A stretch of DNA of 28,580 nt from an uncultured Rhodanobacteraceae bacterium. Lineage in GTDB: Bacteria > Pseudomonadota > Gammaproteobacteria > Xanthomonadales > SZUA-5. The stretch lies in NCBI GenBank assembly GCA_937928755.1, contig CALEZI010000167.1, positions 1 through 28,580 of the forward strand, written 5' to 3'. Shown here in pieces: positions 20,995 to 28,580 of the stretch (position 1 is the stretch's first letter; each line of letters begins with the position of its first letter). The position numbers and the translations under genes are program-made. The notes below the pieces were generated by a model. It did no database searches. It was not told the origin of the DNA and worked only from the letters and a program-made list of their open reading frames with translations.

Positions 20995-22412
20995 GCCAGC
21001 GCCTCTTCGGTCTGCGAGCGGTCTTCCTCGACCAGTGGGTGCGTACCGATGTCGGCCCCAAACCCGATCCAGCCGTCCTCGCGCCAGACGATGTCCAGCC
21101 CCTGCGCGTGCAGTTGCACCCGTTCGATCAGCAGCCGCGTGATGCGTTGCTGTTCGGCGGGGAACAACTGCGCCCACACGTCGCCGATGCGCTGCATGGC
21201 CACGACAACCTGCGCTTCGTCGAGCTTGCTACCTGCGGGATGCTGCTGGCAGGCCCGCCACACCGCGATCAGCATCTGCGGAGCGGAGAGCGCCGCGTGA
21301 ATTTGCGCCAGCACCGCATTCTCGATTTCGGCGGCGGGCAGATGGCCGACGTCCGGCCGATCCGGAGTATGGGGAGACAGGCTCGCGCCCGCGTTGCGTC
21401 GCTTGTGCAGGTAGGGAACGTAGTAGCGGTACTGCCGCCCGTTCTTCTTCTTGACGAAGGAGTGCAGCATGCGCTGGCCATCGGGCGCGAACAGCAGGCC
21501 CGCCAGTAGCGCCGGATGCTTGGCGGTGTGTTCGCGCGGAGCCTGCTTGCGCCGTTCGATGAAGGCATGCACTGCGTCCCACAGCGCCGGTGTGACGATT
21601 GCCTCGTGCTGGCCCTCGTACCACTGGCCGTTGTTGGAGATTTCGCCGAGGTAGATGCGGTTGCGCAGCATCGTGAACAGGTACTGCTGGTCGATGGTGC
21701 GCCCCGGTCGCTGCCGTCCAGTCTGCGTCAGCCACGCCTTGGTGGTGTGGCCTTCGATGTCCAGTTCGCGCACCAGTCGCGCCGCCGAGCCATGCTCACC
21801 GTAGCGCCGGAAGATGTCGCGCACCAACGCCGCCTCGCGTTCGTTGACGACGAGCTTGCGTTCGACCACGTCATAGCCCAAGGGCGGCACGCCGCCCATC
21901 CACATGCCCTTGGCCTTGCTGGCAGCGATCTTGTCGCGGATGCGCTCGCCCGTGACTTCGCGCTCGAACTGCGCGAAGGACAGCAGGATGTTCAGCGTGA
22001 GCCGCCCCATCGAGGTGGTGGTGTTGAACTGCTGCGTGACCGAGACGAAGGACACGCCGTTGCGGTCGAACACCTCGACCAGCTTGGCGAAGTCCGGCAG
22101 GCTGCGCGTCAGGCGGTCGATCTTGTAGACGACCACGGTGTCGATCTTCCCAGCCTCGATGTCGACCATCAGGCGGCGCAGCGCCGGGCGCTCCATGTTG
22201 CCGCCGGAGTAGCCACCGTCGTCGTAGCCGTCGCCGACGGCGATCCAGCCCTCGTGCCGCTGGCTGGCGATGAAGGCCAAGCCCGCGTCGCGCTGTGCTT
22301 CGAGGCTGTTGTATTCCTGATCCAATCCTTCGTCGGTGGATTTGCGGGTGTAGACGGCGCAACGCTTCTTCGGCGTGACTGTCGGCAGGGAATGAGCGCG
22401 CGGGGAACTCAT
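20991..22412 (-). CDS. Large serine recombinase (phage integrase)
   Basis: 473-residue site-specific recombinase, the likely integrase. The N-terminal catalytic domain has AVYTRKSTDEG with candidate nucleophile Ser25, DGYDDGGYSGGNMERPAL, VVVYKIDRLTRS and FAQFEREVTGERIRDKIAASK, all canonical for the family. The recombinase domain follows (GVPPLGYDV, LVRELDIEGHTT, LFTMLRNRIYLGEISN). In place of the usual Cys-rich zinc ribbon there is LLFAPDGQRMLHSFVKKKNG with no Cys. The ATG at 22412 overlaps the DUF2924 stop (ATGA); a longer in-frame extension upstream lies inside that gene. No attP core was identifiable. Confidence 0.92.
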   Translation of the reverse strand: MSSPRAHSLPTVTPKKRCAVYTRKSTDEGLDQEYNSLEAQRDAGLAFIASQRHEGWIAVGDGYDDGGYSGGNMERPALRRLMVDIEAGKIDTVVVYKIDRLTRSLPDFAKLVEVFDRNGVSFVSVTQQFNTTTSMGRLTLNILLSFAQFEREVTGERIRDKIAASKAKGMWMGGVPPLGYDVVERKLVVNEREAALVRDIFRRYGEHGSAARLVRELDIEGHTTKAWLTQTGRQRPGRTIDQQYLFTMLRNRIYLGEISNNGQWYEGQHEAIVTPALWDAVHAFIERRKQAPREHTAKHPALLAGLLFAPDGQRMLHSFVKKKNGRQYRYYVPYLHKRRNAGASLSPHTPDRPDVGHLPAAEIENAVLAQIHAALSAPQMLIAVWRACQQHPAGSKLDEAQVVVAMQRIGDVWAQLFPAEQQRITRLLIERVQLHAQGLDIVWREDGWIGFGADIGTHPLVEEDRSQTEEALA

Positions 22413-22879
22413 GCCGTCACCTTCTTCGTGGCGGGCGTCTTCAGGCCGAAGAACACCGGGCCAGACCAGTGGCTGCCGGTGATGTGGCCCGCAATCGCGG
22501 ACAGGCTCTTGAAGCGTTGTCCCTGATACTCGAAGTCGCCCCTGCCGCGCACCAGCACGCGATGCTCGACGTCGTCGTAGATGCGCGTGAGGATGGTGCC
22601 GGGCAGCAGGCGCTGGCTGTCGCCGCGCAACTGCTTCGGCAGGATGCCGGTTTCGCCGACCTCTTCGAGCTTCTTGCGCAGAGAGGGTTTCAGACCGCCG
22701 AAGGCGCGCTCCTGAATCTTGTAGGCCAGTCGACTCTCCAGCCAGCCGCGATGGTGGTGGCCGGGTCGTTCGTCGAAATGTTCGTCCCACAGTGCCCAGA
22801 GATCGCCCATCGAGAGGTGGGGAATCCCGGCGACCTGTGCGGCGACCGTGGTGGTGGTGGGTGGTGCGTGTGCCGTCAT
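22409..22879 (-). CDS. DUF2924 protein (156 aa)
   Basis: Member of the DUF2924 family, which is regularly found just upstream of serine recombinases of this type. Features: MGDLWALWDEHFDERPGHH, RLAYKIQERAFGGLKPSLR, the middle PKQLRGDSQRLLPGTILTR, and a C-terminal beta domain (HRVLVRGRGDFEYQGQRFKS, LSAIAGHITGSHWSGPVFFG). The family function is not established; the constant pairing suggests a partner in recombination. Its start overlaps the stop of the upstream gene by 4 bases, and its stop overlaps the recombinase start. Confidence 0.88.
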   Translation of the reverse strand: MTAHAPPTTTTVAAQVAGIPHLSMGDLWALWDEHFDERPGHHHRGWLESRLAYKIQERAFGGLKPSLRKKLEEVGETGILPKQLRGDSQRLLPGTILTRIYDDVEHRVLVRGRGDFEYQGQRFKSLSAIAGHITGSHWSGPVFFGLKTPATKKVTA

Positions 22880-23091
22880 GGGCGAACTCCGTGGTGGTAA
22901 TCGGGGTTCGCATTCACGCGCTGCTGGCCGGAGAAGCCAAGGCGAACGCGCTCGCTGTTTTCGGTGATGTGGCTGGCCGGGCGCGCGCGCAGGCGCAGCA
23001 GTGCTGCGGCCAGCAGGTCGGCGATTTCCTGCTGCGGGTGCCGGGGCCGGTCAGACGGCGGGGAAATGGAGATGGGTTCGAGTTCGGACAT
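22876..23091 (-). CDS. Small protein, unknown (71 aa)
   Basis: Not recognised. MSELEPISISPPSDRPRHPQ, then a helix QEIADLLAAALLRLRAR and a basic C-terminus. Small leaders of this kind are common ahead of DUF2924 genes. Stop overlaps the DUF2924 start (ATGA), supporting a real gene. It would be the first gene of the integration operon; the 101 bases between it and the next gene to the right contain no clear promoter (a weak TAGCAT is visible near 23120). Confidence 0.55.
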   Translation of the reverse strand: MSELEPISISPPSDRPRHPQQEIADLLAAALLRLRARPASHITENSERVRLGFSGQQRVNANPDYHHGVRP

Positions 23092-23192
23092 GGCAGGCGT
23101 TTCGATGGAAAACGCTGCTCATGCTATGAACCGAAGGCACTTCGCGTAACGTGATTTGGCGTGTATGTGCGGGTTGGAGGAAGGCCACTGGT

Positions 23193-24626
23193 TCAGGGCG
23201 TGGGTGCTGCCGGAGACCAAGTCGACGGCGAGTTTTGCTGGAGCCACTTCAGGAAGTCCTCGCCCGTATCCACGGGGGACGCACTCGAACGGTATTGCTC
23301 CAAGCTCATCACATACTGATAGAGCATCGCGTTGGCGATGCCTTCGGCAAAGACCCGCTCCGATTCAAGAACGAGATCGACCGCAAGCAAGGAACCATGA
23401 GCGATCTTCGACCGCCATTCGTAGACCTTGCGCACGGCGGCCTTGAGCGTCAGGCCATCGGCCCGAACGGAATCTTCCGGCTTCTTCTCGAAGAGCGCAC
23501 AAGCCAGATCTCGAATCCCGGCCTCTTCCTTGCCGCCGCACAGAGTATCCAGCGTAAACCCGAACATCGGCAGTGCGACGAAGTCCGCATCGGAGACGCA
23601 TGCCCGACCATACCAGTGGATGGCGTTGCTCCATCGCTGAGAAAGCTCCGGCAGATTTTCTTGCGCGGGCGTCGGACTGATGATGACCGTGATGCAGTTT
23701 CCTGCGGCCTTTCGGAAATCCGTGGAGGTGTCGATCAGTTCCTGAGCCGCACCGGGCTTTCCGCCAACACCGGGCATTTCCGTTCCTGAATCTGAAGTCA
23801 GGTCATGCCCATCCATCTGCCGTAGTCGCTCGATGGCGCGAGGCGGGCCGTGGTCGGCTGAGGTAAATATCCTTTTCTTGTTGCTGCCGGGGATGAGCAG
23901 ACGTATGCCGTCGATGGCGATTCTGGTAGCGAGCAGTGCTCGACGCTTTGCCTCTCGATCATCGAAGCCTGCGATAGCGACGCATGCAATTCGTTGTTCG
24001 GCAAACGCGAAGCGCGTTACCGTCTTGATTGCGGACTCGACGAGCTGATCGCTGCTGCCAGCAGCAGCGTCGCCAGCGTTACCAGTCAGCCCCCACGTCG
24101 ATTCAACACCTGATCGCCATGCCGGGCGGCTACCTCGAACTCGTTCCACCTTGTCCAGCCATCCCGACTGATCAACGAACTCGACCGGCCCCACGGAGAA
24201 ATTTCCATAGTCCTGACGGACAAAGAGCCACACCGGCACATAGACGGTCTGCGAGGTCGGGAGGCTGGTGAACGCGGCGGTGATGACGTCCCGGTACTGC
24301 TTCCATCTCTCATTGTCATCGGCGACTTCGACGAGTGGTGAAAGGTTCGCCCCGAGCGTTTGCATCGCCCGCTTGAACATTTCATCTCTGCTGAGAGTTC
24401 GGGCGAGCGCGCCGTCATTAGTGCGGATGTTGTCGATGATCTCCGTAATGCAGCCAATTGCGCGATCAGTGGTTGGATAGAAGCTACCGCCTTCCGCTGG
24501 GAGGGAGGGAGGCAACGGCGAACTTCGAGGGCCGTGCAGCCACTGCTTGTATTCGTCGCTTTCTGGATTCTGGAGTCGAAGGGTTTCCTCCAGAGCATCC
24601 CTCAATCGCTGTGCATTCGTGGTCAT
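23193..24626 (-). CDS. HEPN-like protein, candidate defence effector (477 aa)
   Basis: Not a named gene. The C-terminal 110 residues look like an Apea/HEPN-type domain: helix AAVRKVYEWRSKIAHGS holds R-x4-H at about 405-410, the RNase motif of HEPN proteins, and the following helices (LVLESERVFAEGIANAMLYQ) fit the fold. The first 350 residues are unrecognised, mixed alpha/beta (TVYVPVWLFVRQDYGNFSV, RFAFAEQRIACVAIAGFDD, RALLATRIAIDGIRLLI). By eye this gene is less GC-rich than its neighbours, suggesting separate acquisition. It is third in an XRE, ImmA, HEPN operon, 29 bases after the ImmA stop with GGGAG before the ATG. Many HEPN proteins cut RNA during phage defence; this is inference here. 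Confidence 0.62.
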   Translation of the reverse strand: MTTNAQRLRDALEETLRLQNPESDEYKQWLHGPRSSPLPPSLPAEGGSFYPTTDRAIGCITEIIDNIRTNDGALARTLSRDEMFKRAMQTLGANLSPLVEVADDNERWKQYRDVITAAFTSLPTSQTVYVPVWLFVRQDYGNFSVGPVEFVDQSGWLDKVERVRGSRPAWRSGVESTWGLTGNAGDAAAGSSDQLVESAIKTVTRFAFAEQRIACVAIAGFDDREAKRRALLATRIAIDGIRLLIPGSNKKRIFTSADHGPPRAIERLRQMDGHDLTSDSGTEMPGVGGKPGAAQELIDTSTDFRKAAGNCITVIISPTPAQENLPELSQRWSNAIHWYGRACVSDADFVALPMFGFTLDTLCGGKEEAGIRDLACALFEKKPEDSVRADGLTLKAAVRKVYEWRSKIAHGSLLAVDLVLESERVFAEGIANAMLYQYVMSLEQYRSSASPVDTGEDFLKWLQQNSPSTWSPAAPTP

Positions 24627-24655
24627 GGAAAGGACTCCCGGCGATGGCTCTGAAT

Positions 24656-25588
24656 TCAGCGCACCGGCAACTGGCCGTTCGACGCGAACTGATCGAAACT
24701 GTCAAAGCTCTCCTCGTCCTGCCACGACCGATCCCATGAGCGCGGCTCAGCGCTTTCGAGCAGGAGCAGCGTGAGAACGCGATCACGCGCGCCGAAGGTA
24801 TGCTTGAACTCGCGCAGCTTCATGTGTTGCGCTTCTTCCGGGCACCAGATCGCGGCGGACATCTCCGTGCCGTCCCATTCCTGCGTGATGCTGGCGTCGA
24901 CGGCCAGCGTGTCCGGTGGCGGTTCGGCTGGATCGCCGTTGCGCCGGATTTTCGCCCGCGTCTTGACGGCGCTACTGCTGCGCCACTCGTACTTCACGTA
25001 GCCGTTGTCCCAATAGACGAGGATCGCGCGCTGCGTGGTGAACTTGATGAAGCGGATGCACAGCGCCTCGAACGAAACCTGGAACCGCTTGGCGATCCCG
25101 CTGAGAACGCGCAGATCGATGCGCTGGTTCGAAATCCAGTCGCGCAGCAGATCACCGGGCATCAACAGGTTGCTGGCGAAATCATCGGCTTCGCGCTCGA
25201 TGGCGCGGATGGTGTCGATGCCGGAGTAGACGCTTTCCTTGTCGCAGTTGAAGCTCTGCTGCCAACCGCGATGCAGGATGAAGTGACCCAGCTCGTGGGC
25301 GATGGTGAAACGGCGACGCTCCGGGCTAGCGCTGCCGTTGTAAAAGATGCCCCACTCGGCAGTGTCCTCCGGGTTGCGCACCAGCATGCCTTCGCAGCTA
25401 TCGACGTCGAGCACCATCGGGGCTTTGATCTCCCGAACGCCAGTGCCGTAGGGCGTGCCCGGCAGCATCTGACGGACAACTTCCAGATCAATGGCGTCAG
25501 GCACGTGCTCGTCGCGGTACCACGTCCTCAGCCACTTCTGGACGGTATTGGCGGCAATAGAGCCAGTGAGGTTCTGTGTTGCGCTCAA
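24656..25588 (-). CDS. ImmA/IrrE-family metalloprotease
   Basis: 310-residue zinc peptidase of the ImmA/IrrE group. The catalytic HELGH is in RRRFTIAHELGHFILHRG (about residues 98-102), and EREADDFASNLLMP provides the downstream Glu that completes zinc binding. In ICEBs1, phage phi105 and Deinococcus, such enzymes cleave a partner XRE repressor. The partner is the gene 3 bases upstream. No ATG fits the start; a TTG at 25588 is the best, after GGGGGCTGACCA, which may keep translation low. The C-terminal 100 residues (from about 215) lie outside the core and could be a sensor domain. Confidence 0.88.
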   Translation of the reverse strand: MSATQNLTGSIAANTVQKWLRTWYRDEHVPDAIDLEVVRQMLPGTPYGTGVREIKAPMVLDVDSCEGMLVRNPEDTAEWGIFYNGSASPERRRFTIAHELGHFILHRGWQQSFNCDKESVYSGIDTIRAIEREADDFASNLLMPGDLLRDWISNQRIDLRVLSGIAKRFQVSFEALCIRFIKFTTQRAILVYWDNGYVKYEWRSSSAVKTRAKIRRNGDPAEPPPDTLAVDASITQEWDGTEMSAAIWCPEEAQHMKLREFKHTFGARDRVLTLLLLESAEPRSWDRSWQDEESFDSFDQFASNGQLPVR

Positions 25589-25591
25589 TGG

Positions 25592-25936
25592 TCAGCCCCC
25601 GCTGTCGCCCTTGTCGGGGAACATGATCTTGAGCGCCTGCCGGTAGCGATCCTTCTCTTCGTCCGTCATCCCGCCGTATTCGCGGAAGAAGATCACGTCC
25701 TCGGGGCTGGCGTTCGGCGCTTGCTGCATGGGAACGCCCATCACGTCCTCCATCGTCACGCCCAGCACCTTGGCAATGGCCTGAATCCGCTCGGCGGAAG
25801 GACGCTGCTGTCCGCCCTTCATCTCCAGTTCCCAGATGTAGGCCTTTGTGCAGCCGACCGCATCGGCGACCTGCTGCAAGGTCAGTTTTTTCGCCTCGCG
25901 CAAGCGTCGCAGGCGTGCTCCAAATGCAGAAGCCAT
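25592..25936 (-). CDS. XRE-family transcriptional repressor (114 aa)
   Basis: Helix-turn-helix regulator: FGARLRRLREAKKLTLQQVA, DAVGCTKAYIWELEMKGG and PSAERIQAIAKVLGVTMEDV give a full Cro/CI-type HTH_3 in residues 5-65. The C-terminal tail contains FFREYGGMTDEEKDRYRQAL, which is typical of XRE partners of ImmA proteases. ATG at 25936 has AGGAG 8 bases upstream. It is probably the repressor of the divergent plus-strand operon and of its own promoter, and the substrate of the protease encoded next to it. Confidence 0.88.
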   Translation of the reverse strand: MASAFGARLRRLREAKKLTLQQVADAVGCTKAYIWELEMKGGQQRPSAERIQAIAKVLGVTMEDVMGVPMQQAPNASPEDVIFFREYGGMTDEEKDRYRQALKIMFPDKGDSGG

Positions 25937-25975
25937 CGAATTGCTCCTGTCAGGGTGGTTTTCGACAAGCCCTCA

Positions 25976-25981
25976 AGTATA
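25976..25981 (-). promoter_or_regulatory. Candidate -10 for the XRE operon
   Basis: TATACT on the minus strand (5 of 6 to consensus), 40 bp upstream of the XRE start codon. No convincing -35 lies 16-18 bp further upstream (AGCTGC at 17 bp), so the promoter would be weak or need help. Confidence 0.4.
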
Positions 25982-26020
25982 GCCACAAGATACCCAGTGC
26001 AGCTAGATGTGCCACGTTGA

Positions 26021-26057
26021 TTGACAAGCGGGAATGTGATGAACAGAATCACGCTTG
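26021..26057 (+). promoter_or_regulatory. Sigma70-like promoter with overlapping inverted repeat
   Basis: TTGACA (26021-26026, perfect -35), 17-bp spacer, CAGAAT (26044-26049, 4 of 6). An imperfect inverted repeat spans it: CAAGC (26025-26029) with GCTTG (26053-26057) and GTGAT (26036-26040) with ATCAC (26048-26052). The symmetry overlaps the spacer and -10, as for a repressor operator. It drives the plus-strand operon, leaving a 5' leader of roughly 110 bases. Confidence 0.6.
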
Positions 26058-26168
26058 TATCTCGCGGCTTTACTTGCGCGTGGTATGTGTTCAGAAACTC
26101 TGTCGCTGGCCCGTGCAGCCCGATCCCGGTCTCAGACCTCCGACGCCGATCCAGAAAGGACGAACAAG

Positions 26169-27404
26169 ATGAAGAAAACCTTTGTCGACGTGATGCTCGA
26201 GCTGCCGGTGGATGCCACGCTGCGCGACTTCCTGACCTCACATGGTCTGCCCGTGCCGGGCGGGTTCGCGTGGGACGACACGCCGGAGACCAGCCAGTTC
26301 TTGGTGGAGGCAGTCAAGGTCTGGCCGGACACCGCCGCCCGCGACCAGATGACCGCCAACCTCATGGCCAGCGTCCAGTTGGGCGATCCGGCGGGCAAGC
26401 AGGCGATGTTCGAGGCGGTGGTCTCGGATGCTGCCGCGCTGGCGGGCCTGACGCTGTGCCGCAGTGACGTCCACCGCTCGTTCTGGCTCTACGTCACCCA
26501 CCCGACGCTGTTCGAACGCGCCTACGACTTCAGCTTTTGGGAGCACCACGGGCCGCAGACCCAGCAATACGATCTGGGCCTGAAGCGCCAGCCGAACGGT
26601 TCGGACACCAACCTGGCCGCGCTGCGCAACGCGATCTCGGCCTTCTACAAGCGCGAGATGCAGTGCGGCGACAGCAGCGTGGCGCATCTGGTCGAACGCA
26701 GCCCCGGTGTGTTCCTGCTGACCGTCCACGTCAAGGACATGGCCATGCTGCGGCTGGAGTTCGAGGGCGCGACCCTCAAGCGCCGCGTCGGCAATCCCAA
26801 CATCCACATGGTGCTGGAGTACGCCAAGACCACGGGCGTCGTCCGCACGCTGGTGCGCGGCGGCCAGAAGTACCAACAGATGCTGGTCGAGGCCTTCGCC
26901 GAGCATGTGCTGGGCGTCAAGGCGAGCGCGAGCCGCATCAAGTCGCCGACGCTGGACTTGTCGATGCTGCGCACCGGCTTCGACGTGCCGGAGGCATTCG
27001 CGGACGGGTTCACGATGGTGCAGTTGAAGGCGCTGACCTTCCTCAGCCCGGACGGTGCGCTGAAACTCGAATGCACCGCGATGCAGTCCAGCCACCAACG
27101 CTCCGTGCATGAACTGCTGAAGGAGAAGTTGAACGGCCCGCTGGAAGGCAACTGGACGGTGACGGCGGCGCAGGTCAATCTCTACTACCCGCCTGAGCCG
27201 GGCCGCACGCGCGCGAAGGTCGTCACCATCGAGGTGACCAGCAAGGGGCGGCTGAACCTGCACAAGTTCGACGCCAAGATGCAGGCGCAGTTGGAAGGCT
27301 ATCTGGTCGCAGTGGGCATCTTGCAGAAGGGCCAGACCTTGAGCGCCCACGAAATGCCGCCGGAAACGGACGCGGTCGGCTCGACGCCGGTGATCGAGGA
27401 CTGA
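26169..27404 (+). CDS. Unrecognised protein, first gene of accessory operon (411 aa)
   Basis: No family recognised. Begins MKKTFVDVMLELPVDATLRD. Notable segments are SFWLYVTHPTLFERAYDFSF, a 'RNAISAFYKREMQCGDSSVA' helix, the middle VFLLTVHVKDMAMLRLEFEG, and the C-terminal VNLYYPPEPGRTRAKVVTIE followed by TSKGRLNLHKFDAKMQAQLE. Mixed alpha/beta, no Walker motif, no membrane segment. ATG at 26169 has AAAGGA upstream. The next gene starts 4 bases after its stop, so the two products probably act together. It is divergent from XRE/ImmA/HEPN and controlled by the promoter at 26021. Defence, counter-defence or lysogenic conversion are all open. Confidence 0.7.
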   Translation: MKKTFVDVMLELPVDATLRDFLTSHGLPVPGGFAWDDTPETSQFLVEAVKVWPDTAARDQMTANLMASVQLGDPAGKQAMFEAVVSDAAALAGLTLCRSDVHRSFWLYVTHPTLFERAYDFSFWEHHGPQTQQYDLGLKRQPNGSDTNLAALRNAISAFYKREMQCGDSSVAHLVERSPGVFLLTVHVKDMAMLRLEFEGATLKRRVGNPNIHMVLEYAKTTGVVRTLVRGGQKYQQMLVEAFAEHVLGVKASASRIKSPTLDLSMLRTGFDVPEAFADGFTMVQLKALTFLSPDGALKLECTAMQSSHQRSVHELLKEKLNGPLEGNWTVTAAQVNLYYPPEPGRTRAKVVTIEVTSKGRLNLHKFDAKMQAQLEGYLVAVGILQKGQTLSAHEMPPETDAVGSTPVIED

Positions 27405-27408
27405 CCCG

Positions 27409-28374
27409 ATGGCGGCGCACGACGCTTGGGCCTTGATCTGCCGCCTGTTCGCGGGCGGCACGCCCGCGCTGCGCGTCACGTTGTCGCCGCGCGAAACGGT
27501 GGCGTTGGCCATCCTCGGTAAGGCGGTCAAGCCGACGATGATGGATCAGTCCTTCGTGCTGTGCCCGCACTGCCAGCAGCATCGGGCGCAGGTGTGGGGC
27601 GACGGTCGTGGCGGACGGATGTGCCGCTGCCCAGACTGCGGGCCGGTGGCCGTCGAGGTGAACGACGGCGCGGCACTGGCCTTGGACGAGGAATGGCTGC
27701 GCACGAAGATGCGCCTCGCGCTCGACATCGAGAGCCGCGACGGCATCGATGATCTGGGCGGTGGTGTGTGGCGCTTGGGCGATGCCCGGCGGTCGCCCGT
27801 CCTGCTGGCCCGCGATCTGACGCGCGTGCTCCACGAACCCGCGCTGCTGGATCGCGTGCGCGTGGCGGGCAGCGACATCCGGGTGATCACGCCGAGGCCG
27901 AGCACGACGCGCGGTTCGCCCTTCGGCGCGGGCGTCGAGTGGCTGGTGCTGGAGGAACGCTTCACGTTCTACGGCGGCGGGATCACGCTCCTCGGCACGA
28001 CGTCGCCGTCCGTGACACCCGTGGCCGCCGATCCGGCCGCACCGGTGAACGGGCCGTTCTCGGCTGACTTCAAGTGGGTCACGCTGCCGGATGGTGACGG
28101 CACGGCAATTCGATGCACCGACGGGCAGGCCAAGGTTTTCGGGGCGCTGTGGTCGTTCAAGGGCGAGGCCGTGACGGCAGACCGGATCATGCAGCGCGCA
28201 GGGTTGGACAGCGCCAAGCCGAGCGACCTGTTCAAGATCAAGACGAAGGACAAGGGCAAGCCGGAGCCTGCTGCGCAGCACGCGGCCTACGGTGCGCTCG
28301 TGGTCACGCAGCAACGCGCGGGGCTGTATGCGATGCCGTGTGCGGCAGCGGGACAGGAGGTCGCCATGACGTGA
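27409..28374 (+). CDS. Zinc-ribbon protein with C-terminal winged-helix-like region (321 aa)
   Basis: No family recognised. A zinc ribbon is formed by CPHC (52-55) and CPDC (74-77), typical of nucleic-acid binding. A 'RDGIDDLGGGVWRLGDARRS' part follows, then a beta-rich central domain (VEWLVLEERFTFYGGGITLL). The C-terminal 90 residues (AKVFGALWSFKGEAVTADR, IMQRAGLDSAKPSDLFKIK) look like a winged helix. It starts 4 bases after the upstream gene and has no other visible promoter. Together they may form a two-component system with this protein as the nucleic-acid-recognising part; that is inference. Confidence 0.7.
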   Translation: MAAHDAWALICRLFAGGTPALRVTLSPRETVALAILGKAVKPTMMDQSFVLCPHCQQHRAQVWGDGRGGRMCRCPDCGPVAVEVNDGAALALDEEWLRTKMRLALDIESRDGIDDLGGGVWRLGDARRSPVLLARDLTRVLHEPALLDRVRVAGSDIRVITPRPSTTRGSPFGAGVEWLVLEERFTFYGGGITLLGTTSPSVTPVAADPAAPVNGPFSADFKWVTLPDGDGTAIRCTDGQAKVFGALWSFKGEAVTADRIMQRAGLDSAKPSDLFKIKTKDKGKPEPAAQHAAYGALVVTQQRAGLYAMPCAAAGQEVAMT

Positions 28375-28447
28375 TCACACCACCCGATGCGCCGAGGCTC
28401 GCGCGGACTTCAAGAGCCTGACCTTTTCAATTTTTGGAGTAACTGAA

Positions 28448-28580
28448 ATGAGCGGAAAGAACCAATGGGTCGTACCCATCAACGGCGGTGATCAGTGGGG
28501 TGTGCGGGGAGAAGGCAACGACCGCCTCACCTCCATCCATGACACGCAGCAACAGGCGATTGACCGTGCGCGGGACATCG
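28448..28580 (+). CDS. DUF2188-like protein (3' end outside window)
   Basis: Starts MSGKNQWVVPINGGDQWGVR and continues GEGNDRLTSIHDTQQQAIDR. The 'WVVPINGG.WGVRGEGN.R......T..QAI..AR' pattern is the DUF2188 family, about 70-80 residues, frequent in mobile elements; function unknown. The ATG has GGAG 9 bases upstream. It lies 73 bases after the zinc-ribbon gene in the same direction, possibly the third gene of the operon. The last residues are cut off by the window edge. Confidence 0.8.
   Translation, partial: MSGKNQWVVPINGGDQWGVRGEGNDRLTSIHDTQQQAIDRARDI

Noticed and set aside
26238..27530. Minus-strand open reading frame of 430 residues
   Set aside because: Antisense to the 411-residue accessory protein; Arg/His-rich and without motif. 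The plus gene has promoter and ribosome binding site.

Overview
The window is a slice of a GC-rich temperate phage or prophage. Its GC bias, lambda-like head genes, DUF2924/serine-recombinase pair, DUF3489 and DUF6511 genes suggest a proteobacterial host, probably beta- or gammaproteobacterial. That host call is inference: no host housekeeping gene, rRNA, tRNA or attachment site is visible.

Left arm (1-7237, minus strand): a lambda-type DNA-packaging and head operon. In transcription order it encodes TerS, TerL, two fibre-like proteins not present at this place in lambda, gpW-like joining protein, portal, S49 head maturation protease with a nested scaffold start (lambda C/Nu3 arrangement), gpD-like decoration protein and the start of the gpE-like major capsid protein. 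Most junctions overlap by 1-4 bases or are almost contiguous. A terminator-like hairpin sits between decoration and capsid genes.

Middle island (7238-9192, plus strand): five small genes pointing against everything around them. The first four are each preceded by a copy of the same 41-bp element, ending 36-37 bp before the start codon. The element reads as a weak sigma70-like promoter with an exactly 17-bp spacer in all four copies, plus extra conserved bases inside the spacer. This is the most unusual pattern in the window.

Early region (9186-20355, minus strand): two ParB-domain DNA methyltransferases (one DPPY, one SPPY), a repeat-rich control region with a terminator, two small proteins, a RuvC-like resolvase, a TOPRIM/SF3 primase-helicase, an AlpA-like HTH protein, a Cas4/RecB-like nuclease with a predicted Fe-S cluster, a DUF6511 zinc protein, a possible ssDNA-binding protein, a Sak4/RecA-like ATPase, a BRO-N antirepressor-like protein, two unknown proteins and a second HTH protein. 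It looks like a replication, recombination and DNA-modification operon starting near 20355.

Integration module (20530-23091, minus strand): a small unknown protein, DUF2924, a large serine recombinase and a protein with a KorB/ParB-like HTH, all linked by 4-base overlaps and closed by a terminator.

Right accessory region (23193-28580): a minus-strand trio (XRE repressor, ImmA/IrrE metalloprotease, and a 477-residue protein with a HEPN-type R-x4-H motif) diverges from a plus-strand operon of two unrecognised proteins (one with a zinc ribbon) and a DUF2188 gene cut by the window edge. The shared intergenic region holds a good plus-strand sigma70 promoter overlapped by an inverted repeat. The layout suggests a regulated defence or phage-exclusion module, but no function has been shown for it.
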